From a virus: 27,618 nucleotides of DNA. Under the pieces are notes generated by a model. It was not told where the DNA came from and did not search any database. It worked only from the letters and a program-made list of their open reading frames with translations. Made by a program: the position numbers and the translations under genes. Positions 20,974-27,618 of the stretch are shown here, piece by piece. Within the stretch, counting starts at the first letter, position 1. Each line of letters opens with the position of its first letter. The stretch spans positions 1 to 27,618 of IMG/VR virus record IMGVR_UViG_3300006057_000002; one strand, written 5' to 3'.

Positions 20974-21166
20974 CTCTCAACTCCTGCCGATACGGTCGGC
21001 TTCCGGGCGTTTTCCACCCTAGACCTGTGAGGTTCACGGCTTCGAGGTGGTCAAGGCCTCAGGCCGGCATCCGCTGGATACACCCCGGTGCGCGCGGCAC
21101 TGCATCGGGGGCTGGTTTCTGAAAAGTGTAGGGCGCTACTGGCCTCTTGCGGTTTGTGGGGCGGGG
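20974..21166. other. Intergenic gap between the esterase-like gene and scaffold
   Basis: About 190 bases with no gene. It holds an imperfect stem-loop at 21083-21110 (outer CCCCG/CGGGG, inner GTGC/GCAC, five-base bulge) and the scaffold ribosome binding site. No clear promoter elements are seen. It is the largest gap inside the otherwise compact operon. Confidence 0.5.
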
Positions 21167-22567
21167 TCAGCGGACGAATGAAGCCAGGGCGGTACAGGCC
21201 GCAGCCATTGCGCTTTCGCCAGCGTCGTTCGGGTGAATGCCATCCGATGTAAGGCCCGCCCCGATTAGCGTCTGACCGTTTCCATCGCTGGCACCCGAGA
21301 ACGCTGCGGACACAGGCAACACATTCGCACCACAGGTCGCGCCAAGCGATGGAAGTGCGGTATTCCAGTCGCGACGAAGCGAATCTGTGCCAAGGTAGTT
21401 CTTGACGCCTGCTGGGGTGGCCGACGCAGGATTCGATGGCGCCCAATCGAGCAACATCACCCGCGGCTTGTTCGCGCGGGTCGCCTGCATGAAGTTGATC
21501 AGCGGAGTGCGGCCCGAGCGCACCGCTGTCGCGTCGATAGTAGTGCTGACGTTGTTCGGAGACCCGCTGGCATAGACGGCAATGTCGATGTATGAGCCGA
21601 GTGCGGTCATTACATCCACAGCCACCTGTCCGTATTCCGAACTGGCGGTTCCGGAGATAGCAAAATCCGAAACGCTGACCTTTGTTGATGAAGCATTGCG
21701 CGCAGCCACGCCGACGAATCCTTCGCCGATGTAGGTCCCACGGCCTTGGGTCAGCGAGTCGCCAAACTTGGCGATGTTCACCACCGCCCCACGGCACCAG
21801 AAGATCACGCCTGCGATTGGGTTGTCTGCAATGTTCGTGGTGCTGGTGAAGCCTGTTGCGGGAGACAGGAACTGACCGATCTGGCGGCGAGACACACGGC
21901 GACCTGTGCCCAGCGGCTTGGTTGCCCAATTCGTCAGCGTCGTGTCGGCGGCATTCGCGCCCCACGATGAGAACACCGTAGAGGCCACACGGGTGAACGT
22001 TCGGATGCAATAGATCGCGCCTGGCAAGCCATCGGTGCGCGGGATCGATTGAACGTTCAGAAGGTCCGAAATCAAGTAGCTGTAGCGACTTGCGCCAGGC
22101 GCGAAGGCGGGCGCTGCGACAACGTTGCTGCCTGAGAACAGGGACCAGCCCGGCTGCGAGTAGGTGCCGCCGTTGAAATTGATGTCGGAGAAATCAGGGC
22201 AGACGGCAAAGCCGCATTGCATGTTCTGTGTGCCTGAAAGCTGGCCGTTCGCCAGTACGATCTGCACGCCGTCGAACTCGAACGGCACTTCGTCGATCAG
22301 ATGGTAAGTGAAGCCGCTCGGGTCATTGGTGATCGTGCCGTAGCGGCCAAAGTACATCTTCAGTGCTTTGGTGCTGCCCTGCTGAGTCGCCGCTACTTGC
22401 GCAGCAGATAGGCCCGTGTCCCCTTTGAGCTTTGATCCGTCCCACGTGAACGTGTCATAAGGCGGCACGTTGCGCACGTAGCTGGTGAACGGCGAGCCGC
22501 CCGACCAGGCGACCAGAAACTGCGTGATCTGTTCGCTTGAAAGAGTCTGGATAGCTTGATTGCTCAT
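21167..22567 (-). CDS. SGNH/GDSL hydrolase, putative virion esterase (466 aa)
   Basis: The ATG at 22567 follows the portal stop by 9 bases. The C-terminal half carries the SGNH blocks in order: FGDSLTQGRG (Ser271, block I), ISGTASSEYG (Gly306, block II), YASGSPNN (Asn338/339, block III) and TSDGIHPNDAG (Asp442, His445, block V). Known: phage SGNH domains deacetylate surface polysaccharides or act as tail-associated esterases. Residues 1-230 are not recognised; they contain beta-rich segments (LKMYFGRYGTITND, FEFDGVQIVLANG) and may be a virion-anchoring or carbohydrate-binding domain. The gene sits between portal and scaffold and looks more AT-rich than its neighbours, suggesting a later insertion. 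No signal peptide is seen. Confidence 0.82.
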   Translation of the reverse strand: MSNQAIQTLSSEQITQFLVAWSGGSPFTSYVRNVPPYDTFTWDGSKLKGDTGLSAAQVAATQQGSTKALKMYFGRYGTITNDPSGFTYHLIDEVPFEFDGVQIVLANGQLSGTQNMQCGFAVCPDFSDINFNGGTYSQPGWSLFSGSNVVAAPAFAPGASRYSYLISDLLNVQSIPRTDGLPGAIYCIRTFTRVASTVFSSWGANAADTTLTNWATKPLGTGRRVSRRQIGQFLSPATGFTSTTNIADNPIAGVIFWCRGAVVNIAKFGDSLTQGRGTYIGEGFVGVAARNASSTKVSVSDFAISGTASSEYGQVAVDVMTALGSYIDIAVYASGSPNNVSTTIDATAVRSGRTPLINFMQATRANKPRVMLLDWAPSNPASATPAGVKNYLGTDSLRRDWNTALPSLGATCGANVLPVSAAFSGASDGNGQTLIGAGLTSDGIHPNDAGESAMAAACTALASFVR

Positions 22568-22576
22568 GGGCTACTT

Positions 22577-24763
22577 TCAGGCTTGCGCGACGGCGTTGGG
22601 CGCCATGCCGGGCTCACTGGCCTGCTGCGCGACGGGCGGCGAGCCGGCAGCTTCGGCCATCGACTCGTCGATCAGTCGCTTGCGTTCGGCCTCGGGGTCT
22701 TTGTACGGGTCGGGCTGGTCGCTGGCGAGGGCCATGGCGTGGCCAATCTCGACGGCCTTGGCGTTGTTCAGCTCGGTCGCGCTCTTGGTGTTCTCGATCT
22801 TGGCGGCTAGCCCTTCCATGGTCAGTGTCTGCATGGCCTGGGCGGCTTGCGCCTGCTGCTGCTTCTCGGCTTCGGCCTGCTGCTGCATCTGGGCCATGTT
22901 CTGCTTGTCGCTGGCCGTGGGGATGTTCAGGGCGCGGCGGATGTCGTCGGCGCGCTCCTGGCGGTCGGGCAGGTCGGTCATCTCGACGAAGCTCGGGGTC
23001 ATGATCGCCGCGGCCTGCGGGCTGGCTTGGGCCAGGGCCTGGATGACGGTCGCGACCTGCTGCTGCTGCATCATGCGATAGCTCGGGGTGCTCGGGACTT
23101 CGCCCAGGCCGACCCGGAGCGCGGCATCTGCCACGCCGTTGATGATGTTGCCATCTTGGTCGAAGTCGTTCAGCACCACCACGCGGCGGCTGGAGCCGGA
23201 GCCGATCTTGCACTGGAGCTGCGCGGCCGAGTGATCCTCGATGAGCTGGTCGAGCAGGATCTCGTGCACAAGCCCACGGGAGTCGCGGTAGTTGTCGTTC
23301 AGGTCGCCCATCGCGACGGCGCCCTGTTCGATGAGCAGGCTGTTGGCGATGCCGCTGGTCACGCCGCTCGCAGCCTGGCCGAGCTGGGAGCCGTAGACCC
23401 CGGGCACGTCCTGGATCAGCTGCTTCGCGTCCTGCATCATGTCGATCTGCTCTTTCTGCATCTCGAGCGCGTTGCCGACCCGGAAGGCGTCCTGGTACTT
23501 GCGGTTGGGGTTGAGCACCACCGTTAGGTCAGGGCGCATGACTGCATCGGCGACCTGGGCGAGCGTGTTGGCCTTCTCGTCCAGCGCATCGTTGTCCACC
23601 GTGATCTGGCGCGCGCGGAGCAGCCAGTTGACGCGGATGCGGCGGGCGTTGTACTCGTCCTGCGGGCCGATCATGCCTTCGACTAGGCCGTAGGGCGTCT
23701 GGTCTTGGTCGTCACGGTAGGCGAAGAACGGCACGTAGGGGAAGACGCGCCGCGCGGTGCCCACGTCTTGCAGGCGGTGCGGCCCGGCGTAGAGCGCGCA
23801 GCGGACTTGGCTGCTGATGGTCCTGGTGATCTGGACCTTCCCGGACATCACGGCGTTGATGTGGGTCTGGTTCTGCTCGTTGAACAGCACGCGGCGGGTG
23901 GGCCCGAGGTGCAGCACGATCGCCTGGGCGGGAACGCGGTACCAGACCTCATACATCTTGATCCGGCGCCGGCCCACGTCGAACCACTCGGTGCGCTGGC
24001 GGTACTTCGCGAAGTTCTTGTAGTCGCTGAAGGCGTTGACCTGGGTCAGCTCGTAGTCGGTGTTGTCGAACTTGAAGTTCATCCACCCGTTAGCCGCGTT
24101 CTGGAGCACCTTGCGGTGCCTGGGCATGGCAGCTTCGAGCTCGTCGAGGTCGGCCCACTCCTTGTGCACCAGCCAGCGGGCATCGCGGAGCAGAGGATCA
24201 AGGGCGGCCCAGTCCCACCAGACTTTGCGGCGGTCGATGACGCGCACGCGGTGCGGGTAGTTCAGCGGGTCCGGGTCGCGATCGACCTTGCACCAGCCCA
24301 GGCCAATGCCGACTTGGCCGGCGTAGGCGCCGCTGACGCCCATGTCCACCTTGGCCTCGCGCCGCGCCTCTTTCATGGCTAGGCTGAGCACGTCGCACAC
24401 GTCCGACTCGTCGTCGTCGTCGGCCTCGATCTTCACGTCCGTGCGGCTCTTGGCCTCTTGGCCGAGGATGCCGCGCACGATGCGGCCGATCAGGTTGGTC
24501 GGTCGAAGGTCCTGCATGCCCTCGGCGCGCAGGGACTGCTCCTGAAGGGGGGTGAACTGCTTCCCGTCGATGTAGCCCGCGGCGAGGTCAGCTTGGTCGC
24601 GCCAGTAGTTGGGCTGGTTGTCGCAGTCGGAGAGCATCCGCTCGAGCGCCGTCAGGTTCCAGCCGTTCGTGGACTCGTCGCGGTCCTGGTCGACGTTGAC
24701 GATGTCGCTCTTGAGCGGCTTCATCGTGCGCGGCTGGTACTCGGTGTCGGGGGTCGCGATCAT
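22577..24763 (-). CDS. Portal protein, P22-like (728 aa)
   Basis: The ATG at 24763 overlaps the terminase stop as ATGA. Length (728) matches P22 portal (725). The N-terminal region has the P22-portal pattern NQPNYWRDQADLAAGYIDGKQF, then LRPTNLIGRIVRGILGQEAKSRTD. The centre has VWWDWAALDPLLRDARW and FAYRDDQDQTPYGLVEGMIGPQ, and a stem-type region (ADAVMRPDLTVVLNPN). Residues about 635-690 are Gln/Ala-rich helices (QMQQQAEAEKQQQAQAAQA), comparable to the barrel extension of P22 portal. Twelve copies would form the DNA entry ring and the packaging sensor. No truncation or frameshift is visible. Confidence 0.92.
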   Translation of the reverse strand: MIATPDTEYQPRTMKPLKSDIVNVDQDRDESTNGWNLTALERMLSDCDNQPNYWRDQADLAAGYIDGKQFTPLQEQSLRAEGMQDLRPTNLIGRIVRGILGQEAKSRTDVKIEADDDDESDVCDVLSLAMKEARREAKVDMGVSGAYAGQVGIGLGWCKVDRDPDPLNYPHRVRVIDRRKVWWDWAALDPLLRDARWLVHKEWADLDELEAAMPRHRKVLQNAANGWMNFKFDNTDYELTQVNAFSDYKNFAKYRQRTEWFDVGRRRIKMYEVWYRVPAQAIVLHLGPTRRVLFNEQNQTHINAVMSGKVQITRTISSQVRCALYAGPHRLQDVGTARRVFPYVPFFAYRDDQDQTPYGLVEGMIGPQDEYNARRIRVNWLLRARQITVDNDALDEKANTLAQVADAVMRPDLTVVLNPNRKYQDAFRVGNALEMQKEQIDMMQDAKQLIQDVPGVYGSQLGQAASGVTSGIANSLLIEQGAVAMGDLNDNYRDSRGLVHEILLDQLIEDHSAAQLQCKIGSGSSRRVVVLNDFDQDGNIINGVADAALRVGLGEVPSTPSYRMMQQQQVATVIQALAQASPQAAAIMTPSFVEMTDLPDRQERADDIRRALNIPTASDKQNMAQMQQQAEAEKQQQAQAAQAMQTLTMEGLAAKIENTKSATELNNAKAVEIGHAMALASDQPDPYKDPEAERKRLIDESMAEAAGSPPVAQQASEPGMAPNAVAQA

Positions 24764-26280
24764 TTGTGTCCCATCTTCAAGCGGAAGGCCGCGTAGTCGG
24801 TTGCTGAAATACGGCTGTCAGACCCCGTGATGATCTGGCCCTCGCCGGCGCCGAGCATCATGTACTGGCCGGCATCGGCCGGATGGCTGTACTTGTCCTT
24901 GTCCGGGATGTCGCGGTGTCGGTCAGTGCCCACTACCTTGATCCGCTTGTAAGCGTATCCGCCCTGGCAGGCTTTGCGCAACGTCTTGGCGTCTGGGTGG
25001 ATGAGCAATCCCGGTTCCCCGTCGATCAGTCGACGCATTGGGCCGCTGAAGGCCTCGATGCGCAGGACGATGTCGTTGTCGCCAGGAGCTGGGACGGCGT
25101 CGATGCCCTTCGAGGCCATGATCTGGAAGGCGGTGCGCTCTTCCACGTCGCCGCCCTGCCGCTGGCCACCGGCCGGGTCGCCGAAGATCCCCATGATCGG
25201 CCAGCCGTTGTAGTGCACGCCGAGGAAACGCTTCAGCTCGTCGGCCATGCGGTGGATGCCGGTGTCCTCGGTCACAATCTCGTGCCGGATGCGCCATTGG
25301 CCGGAGTGCGTGCGCTGGCCGATGATCGCCGCGGGCGTCAGGCCGAAGTCCAGGCCGATGTAGATGCCCAGCTCCTTGATGAGCTCGAACTCGCGGCACA
25401 TGGCCACGTCCTTGTAGTCCGGGTAGACGGGCATGCCGGTCTTCACGAAGCCGTACTCGTTGCCCAGGTTGACCGCGACCCAGTCGGCTTCCTTGCCCTG
25501 CGCGCCGGAGATGTAGTAGTCCGACCCGCCCATCAGGTTGCGCAGGTTCTCGGCCCGCGGGTTCGGGCGCCAGGGTGCGTTGATGCCGTCGCGGATCAGA
25601 CCACCAGGCTGTCGGAAGAACTCCCATCCGGGCGGCCGGGTTTCTTCGGCCATGGCGTAGTACCAGTGGTCGGTGTCGCAGGCGTTGGTGTCGCCGAAGA
25701 TCCCGTGCCACGTTGGGCCGCCGTCGCCCGCGGCCGGGAAGCGGCCGGTGCGCAGGTCGATCATAGACACGATGCCGAAGGGCAACTCCTTGGTCTCGTT
25801 CAGCCACGCCGCGGTGATCTGCATGCCGCGCAGCTTGCGGACATCGTCCTCGCGATCGAGGGCGAGGAAGACCATCTCGGCAACCACGCGGGTCGACTTT
25901 GCGCCTGGTCGAGACGGCGGAAGGTTGAAGTCGAGGAAGTGGCACGGGCTTTCGCGCCCGCCGCCCACGTAGCGCCCGAGCGGCCGGAACATGGCCAGCC
26001 AGTCCTTGACCGTGGTGCCCAGCAGCTCACCGTAGGTGTTGCGCACGGCAACGATGCGGGTCTGGCGCTTGCCTTCGCGGTCAGGCCGCTGGTTGAGCAT
26101 GATCCGGAAGGCCTTCCAGCAGCTCGCGTTGGTCTTGGAGCTGCCCAGCGGGCCCATGATGAACGATCGGCGCGCCTGGGATGTGATGTAGCGCTCGAGC
26201 GTTGGGCCCTGGGCCTTGTAGCTGAACTCCATGCGCCGTTCATTGGCTTCAGCTTCGGGTGGCGCCAGGACTGCGCTCAT
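24760..26280 (-). CDS. terL: Terminase large subunit (506 aa)
   Basis: The ATG at 26280 overlaps the small-subunit stop as TGATG. The N-terminal ATPase has a Walker A-like GPLGSSKT at residues 43-50 (Lys49) and a hydrophobic strand with catalytic Glu (ITAAWLNETKE, Glu162). A coupling segment (HGIFGDTNACDTDHW) follows at about 192-206. The C-terminal RNase H-like nuclease shows IYIGLDFGLTPAAI (Asp311), IMGIFGDPAG (Asp368) and KYSHPADAGQYM (His466, Asp469), the usual metal-binding set. Role: ATP-driven packaging of DNA through the portal and cutting of the concatemer. Length and order are normal for headful-packaging podoviruses, but the packaging type cannot be proved from this sequence. Confidence 0.95.
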   Translation of the reverse strand: MSAVLAPPEAEANERRMEFSYKAQGPTLERYITSQARRSFIMGPLGSSKTNASCWKAFRIMLNQRPDREGKRQTRIVAVRNTYGELLGTTVKDWLAMFRPLGRYVGGGRESPCHFLDFNLPPSRPGAKSTRVVAEMVFLALDREDDVRKLRGMQITAAWLNETKELPFGIVSMIDLRTGRFPAAGDGGPTWHGIFGDTNACDTDHWYYAMAEETRPPGWEFFRQPGGLIRDGINAPWRPNPRAENLRNLMGGSDYYISGAQGKEADWVAVNLGNEYGFVKTGMPVYPDYKDVAMCREFELIKELGIYIGLDFGLTPAAIIGQRTHSGQWRIRHEIVTEDTGIHRMADELKRFLGVHYNGWPIMGIFGDPAGGQRQGGDVEERTAFQIMASKGIDAVPAPGDNDIVLRIEAFSGPMRRLIDGEPGLLIHPDAKTLRKACQGGYAYKRIKVVGTDRHRDIPDKDKYSHPADAGQYMMLGAGEGQIITGSDSRISATDYAAFRLKMGHK

Positions 26281-26987
26281 CAGTATTCGTCCGGTTCGGG
26301 CTGGCCGGCATTCGGTGAGTCCGGGTCGCCCTTGCCTGTGAAATCGCGCACGATGACGGTGTAGCGCTCGCCACCACCACCCTCGGCCGTCAGCCCGAAG
26401 GCCTCCCGCTCCATCGCGATCGCGCGGTACAGCGTGTCGGCCAGGTCTTTCGCCGCCTTGATCCTGGTCGGCAGGCTGTTGACCGTCGCGGCCATGTCGC
26501 GCAGCGCCTGGATGGCTGGCTCTTCCGGGTTGGCCAGCGCGTCGTAGACCATGGCGTACAGCTCGGGCTGGTCGACCATCGGCGCCAGCTCGCGCATCAG
26601 GCCCTTGATGATCGTGCGCAGCGCGGCGATGTCCTTGCGGTGATCAAGGCGCACCAGCGCGAGCTGCTGTGCTCCTGCGTCAACCAGCGCCTTGTCGCTC
26701 AAAACAGGTTGCGCTGTAACCTGTCCTGTAACCACGTCGATGGTCGCGGGTGTAACCTGCGCGCCCGTTCGGGTGACGATGTGATCAGCTGCGTCACGGA
26801 TGGCTGGTCCGAGCTTGCGGACCCATCCATGCTTGTCGGCGTGCTTGAGGATGGCGGCGCGGGAGACTCCGAACTCGGCGCTGATGGCGCTCATGTTGCG
26901 GATGCCGGCACGGAAGTGGGGCTCGATCAGGTGCCAGGGGACTGGCAGGAGCTTTGCCTTTGGGGGCTTCGGTGTGTCTGTTCCCAT
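26280..26987 (-). CDS. terS: Terminase small subunit, DNA-recognition (235 aa)
   Basis: The start chosen is ATG 26987 (MGTDTPKPPKAKLLPVPWHL), because the further upstream in-frame sequence is Pro/Arg-rich and unlike the family; no good ribosome binding site is seen before it. Residues 28-56 form a helix-turn-helix (GIRNMSAISAEFGVSRAAILKHADKHGW is the region), typical for DNA binding by small terminases. Residues 100-195 are helical and probably form the oligomeric ring. The C-terminus is short, Gly-rich and acidic (GLTAEGGGGERYTV, ending EPDEY) and could contact the large subunit. Its own coding DNA holds repeated GGTTACA motifs that could be the packaging recognition site, as the P22 pac site lies inside its small-terminase gene. 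Confidence 0.88.
   Translation of the reverse strand: MGTDTPKPPKAKLLPVPWHLIEPHFRAGIRNMSAISAEFGVSRAAILKHADKHGWVRKLGPAIRDAADHIVTRTGAQVTPATIDVVTGQVTAQPVLSDKALVDAGAQQLALVRLDHRKDIAALRTIIKGLMRELAPMVDQPELYAMVYDALANPEEPAIQALRDMAATVNSLPTRIKAAKDLADTLYRAIAMEREAFGLTAEGGGGERYTVIVRDFTGKGDPDSPNAGQPEPDEY
26704..26759. repeat. Repeated TGTAACC(TG) motifs inside the small terminase gene
   Basis: TGTAACCTG occurs at 26715-26723 and 26751-26759, with TGTAACC at 26727-26733. Starts are 12 and 24 bases apart. The first copy is also half of an inverted repeat, ACAGGTT (26704-26710) with AACCTGT (26718-26724). In the protein this encodes repeated (Q/V)VT tripeptides. A packaging (pac) site is a possibility. Confidence 0.5.
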
Positions 26988-27007
26988 GGGGCCGGAGTGT
27001 ATCCAGG

Positions 27008-27075
27008 CCCCGGGTGTCCGGGGAAATGGGCCCGGCCGGGTTTGAAGCGGCCGGGCTGAAGGGTGGTTTCCCACC
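27008..27075 (-). promoter_or_regulatory. Three consecutive hairpins in the small terminase leader
   Basis: Stem CCCCGG/CCGGGG with a 4-base loop (27008-27023), stem GCCCGGCC/GGCCGGGC with an 11-base loop (27030-27056) and stem GGTGG/CCACC with a 4-base loop (27062-27075). All lie within 90 bases upstream of ATG 26987 on the minus transcript. None is followed by a U-tract. They could damp or regulate read-through into the packaging genes. Confidence 0.45.
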
Positions 27076-27132
27076 AAGGGAGACAGAACGACAACCGCAG
27101 CGGGGAATCCGCTTACCCGCTCGGTGGGCCAA

Positions 27133-27202
27133 TTGTGCCCGAATTCCTCATTCGTGCCCATTCGTGCCCTCGTGTGGGGCTGGGCAGGAGTGGGCACGAA
27201 TG
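27133..27202. repeat. Repeated TTCGTGCCC boxes with a 12-bp inverted partner
   Basis: CATTCGTGCCC occurs at 27149-27159 and 27159-27169, spaced 10 bases. A variant TTGTGCCC is at 27133-27140. The perfect inverse TGGGCACGAATG is at 27191-27202, giving a 12-bp inverted repeat with 27149-27160. Direct and inverted copies at about one helical turn suggest a protein binding array, or a strong RNA stem with a 30-base loop. Confidence 0.5.
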
Positions 27203-27210
27203 GTGATTCG

Positions 27211-27244
27211 GGGCCGGCGCGCGCTGTACTTGCGCGGCCGGCCC
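27211..27244 (-). promoter_or_regulatory. Strong GC-rich hairpin
   Basis: GGGCCGGC (27211-27218) pairs exactly with GCCGGCCC (27237-27244). An inner GCGC/GCGC extends the stem after a one-base bulge. No U-tract follows on either strand. Role unknown. Confidence 0.4.
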
Positions 27245-27414
27245 TTCACTCGCACCGCCATCAGTGGGGAGGCGGCACCCCGGGTTGGGGTGGGGCACCG
27301 GGTTGCGCCCGATGCCCCTGGACTCCTGGCGGCAGCTCCACCTTTACCCCCGTGCGCCGGGCCATCTGCTGCTTCGGTCCTGTTTGGACGCCTGAATCCG
27401 TGAGGCGGATGGTA

Positions 27415-27486
27415 ACCTGGAACGGACCTGGAACGCAACTGGAACGTTCTAGGTCCGTTCTAGGTGCCGTTCTAGGTGTTCGAGGT
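27415..27486. repeat. Inverted array of helically phased 10-bp repeats
   Basis: ACCTGGAACG occurs at 27415-27424 and 27426-27435, with a one-mismatch copy at 27437-27446, at exact 11-base steps. Its near-inverse CGTTCTAGGT follows at 27445-27454, 27456-27465 and 27468-27477, with a degenerate copy ending at 27486. The two halves form an inverted repeat (GAACGGACCTGGAACG with CGTTCTAGGTCCGTTC, one mismatch). Steps of 11-12 bases place each box on one DNA face. This looks like a multi-site target for an oligomeric DNA-binding protein, or a complex terminator after the upstream gene. Confidence 0.7.
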
Positions 27487-27492
27487 TGCCGG

Positions 27493-27618
27493 TTACTTGC
27501 TTCCGGCGCCTACACGATCCGCTACACGCGGTGCTTTGGCAGGGGGCGCGAGGCCCGCCCGGTTCCTCTCATTGCTGAGTGCGGGCCGCTCGGTGGGTTG
27601 TTCGATCAGCGCGAGGTC
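27493..27618 (-). CDS. C-terminal fragment of an upstream gene (41 codons, N-terminus off right edge)
   Basis: Reading the minus strand from the right edge, one frame stays open for 41 codons and ends in TAA at 27495-27493; the other two frames have stops within this stretch. The fragment begins DLALIEQPTERPALSN and ends VADRVGAGSK, a balanced composition that resembles a flexible protein tail. The repeat array begins 7 bases after its stop. Too little is visible to name a family. It could be another late gene or the last gene of an earlier transcription unit. Confidence 0.5.
   Translation of the reverse strand, partial: DLALIEQPTERPALSNERNRAGLAPPAKAPRVADRVGAGSK

Larger units (their letters stand above)
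26988..27492. other. Intergenic region upstream of small terminase, structured and repeat-rich
   Basis: About 500 bases without a gene I can support. Short frames exist but are Pro/Arg/Gly-rich and lack ribosome binding sites. The region holds tandem hairpins near the small terminase start, a set of TTCGTGCCC boxes, another GC-rich hairpin, and an inverted array of 10-bp repeats. It separates the small terminase from an upstream gene on the same strand. A leader, promoter or operator region, or packaging site, is inferred. Confidence 0.55.

Noticed and set aside
24883-26364. 493-codon plus-strand open frame opposite the large terminase
   Set aside because: It mirrors terminase codons in GC-rich DNA, is rich in Val, Ala, Arg, His and Gly without domain patterns, and lacks a ribosome binding site. 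The minus-strand terminase has full catalytic motifs.
26988-27197. N-terminal extension of the small terminase to 27197
   Set aside because: Would add 70 Pro/Arg-rich residues across three hairpins and the repeat boxes, with no family resemblance. The ATG at 26987 leads directly into the usual PVPWHLIEPHF opening.
27148-27365. Two tiny coupled minus-strand frames (34 aa MARRTGVKVELPP..., then 37 aa MAVRVKGRPRKY..., joined as TGATG)
   Set aside because: The second has an AT-hook-like KGRPRK and the coupling is suggestive, but neither has a ribosome binding site, both are low complexity, and they cross the hairpins and repeat boxes. They could be remnants; not enough to call genes.
1-27618. 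tRNA genes, CRISPR arrays, insertion sequences, integrase, endolysin or holin
   Set aside because: Looked for by eye on both strands. No cloverleaf-like sequence, regular spaced repeats, transposase or integrase motifs, or lysis-type proteins were seen. Short RNAs without obvious structure could be missed.

Overview
The window is one strand of a late structural operon from a tailed double-stranded DNA phage or prophage. Every supported gene reads on the minus strand, so transcription runs from the right end to the left. The gene order matches the head, short-tail and ejection block of P22-like podoviruses: small terminase, large terminase, portal, scaffold, coat, head-tail adaptors, tail nozzle, needle-like protein, then ejected proteins. 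The DNA is GC-rich with codon use typical of phages of high-GC Proteobacteria, and Burkholderiales hosts would fit. The host cannot be fixed from the sequence, and no integrase, attachment site, tRNA or lysis gene is seen.

Right end (26988-27618). The last 41 codons of an upstream minus-strand gene enter at the right edge. They are followed by about 500 bases without a convincing gene. This stretch is packed with structure: an inverted array of helically phased 10-bp repeats (27415-27486), a second set of repeated boxes (27133-27202), and several GC-rich hairpins.

Packaging and head (18185-26987). Small terminase, large terminase and portal are tightly coupled. An SGNH/GDSL esterase-like gene sits between portal and scaffold, an unusual place for it. 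Scaffold, coat and a small beta-rich head protein follow. Strong stem-loops flank the small head protein; the one after coat has a UUCG tetraloop on the transcript.

Connector and tail (12269-18184). A small protein with a possible LEM/SAP-like C-terminus, two adaptor-type proteins, a 70-residue domain protein, a LamG-like protein, a tail nozzle with an inserted beta-sandwich, and a coiled-coil fibre or needle protein.

Ejection block (3809-12272). A GNAT-fold-like protein, three small Ala/Gly/Gln-rich proteins (one with a C-terminal glycine zipper), a 599-residue protein and a 1602-residue giant. The giant has two surprising properties. Its C-terminal quarter carries the motif set of the tRNA-guanine transglycosylase/DpdA superfamily. 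Its low-complexity middle is overprinted by two small genes in another frame of the same strand, one of which belongs to a recognisable family of tiny phage proteins.

Left end (1-3812). Two small coupled proteins, three beta-rich structural or adhesin-like proteins, and a very acidic, Trp-rich protein built from units of about 31-32 residues that runs off the left edge. Nearly all genes overlap or abut as ATGA, TGATG, GTGA or TGACATG, which implies translational coupling along the operon.
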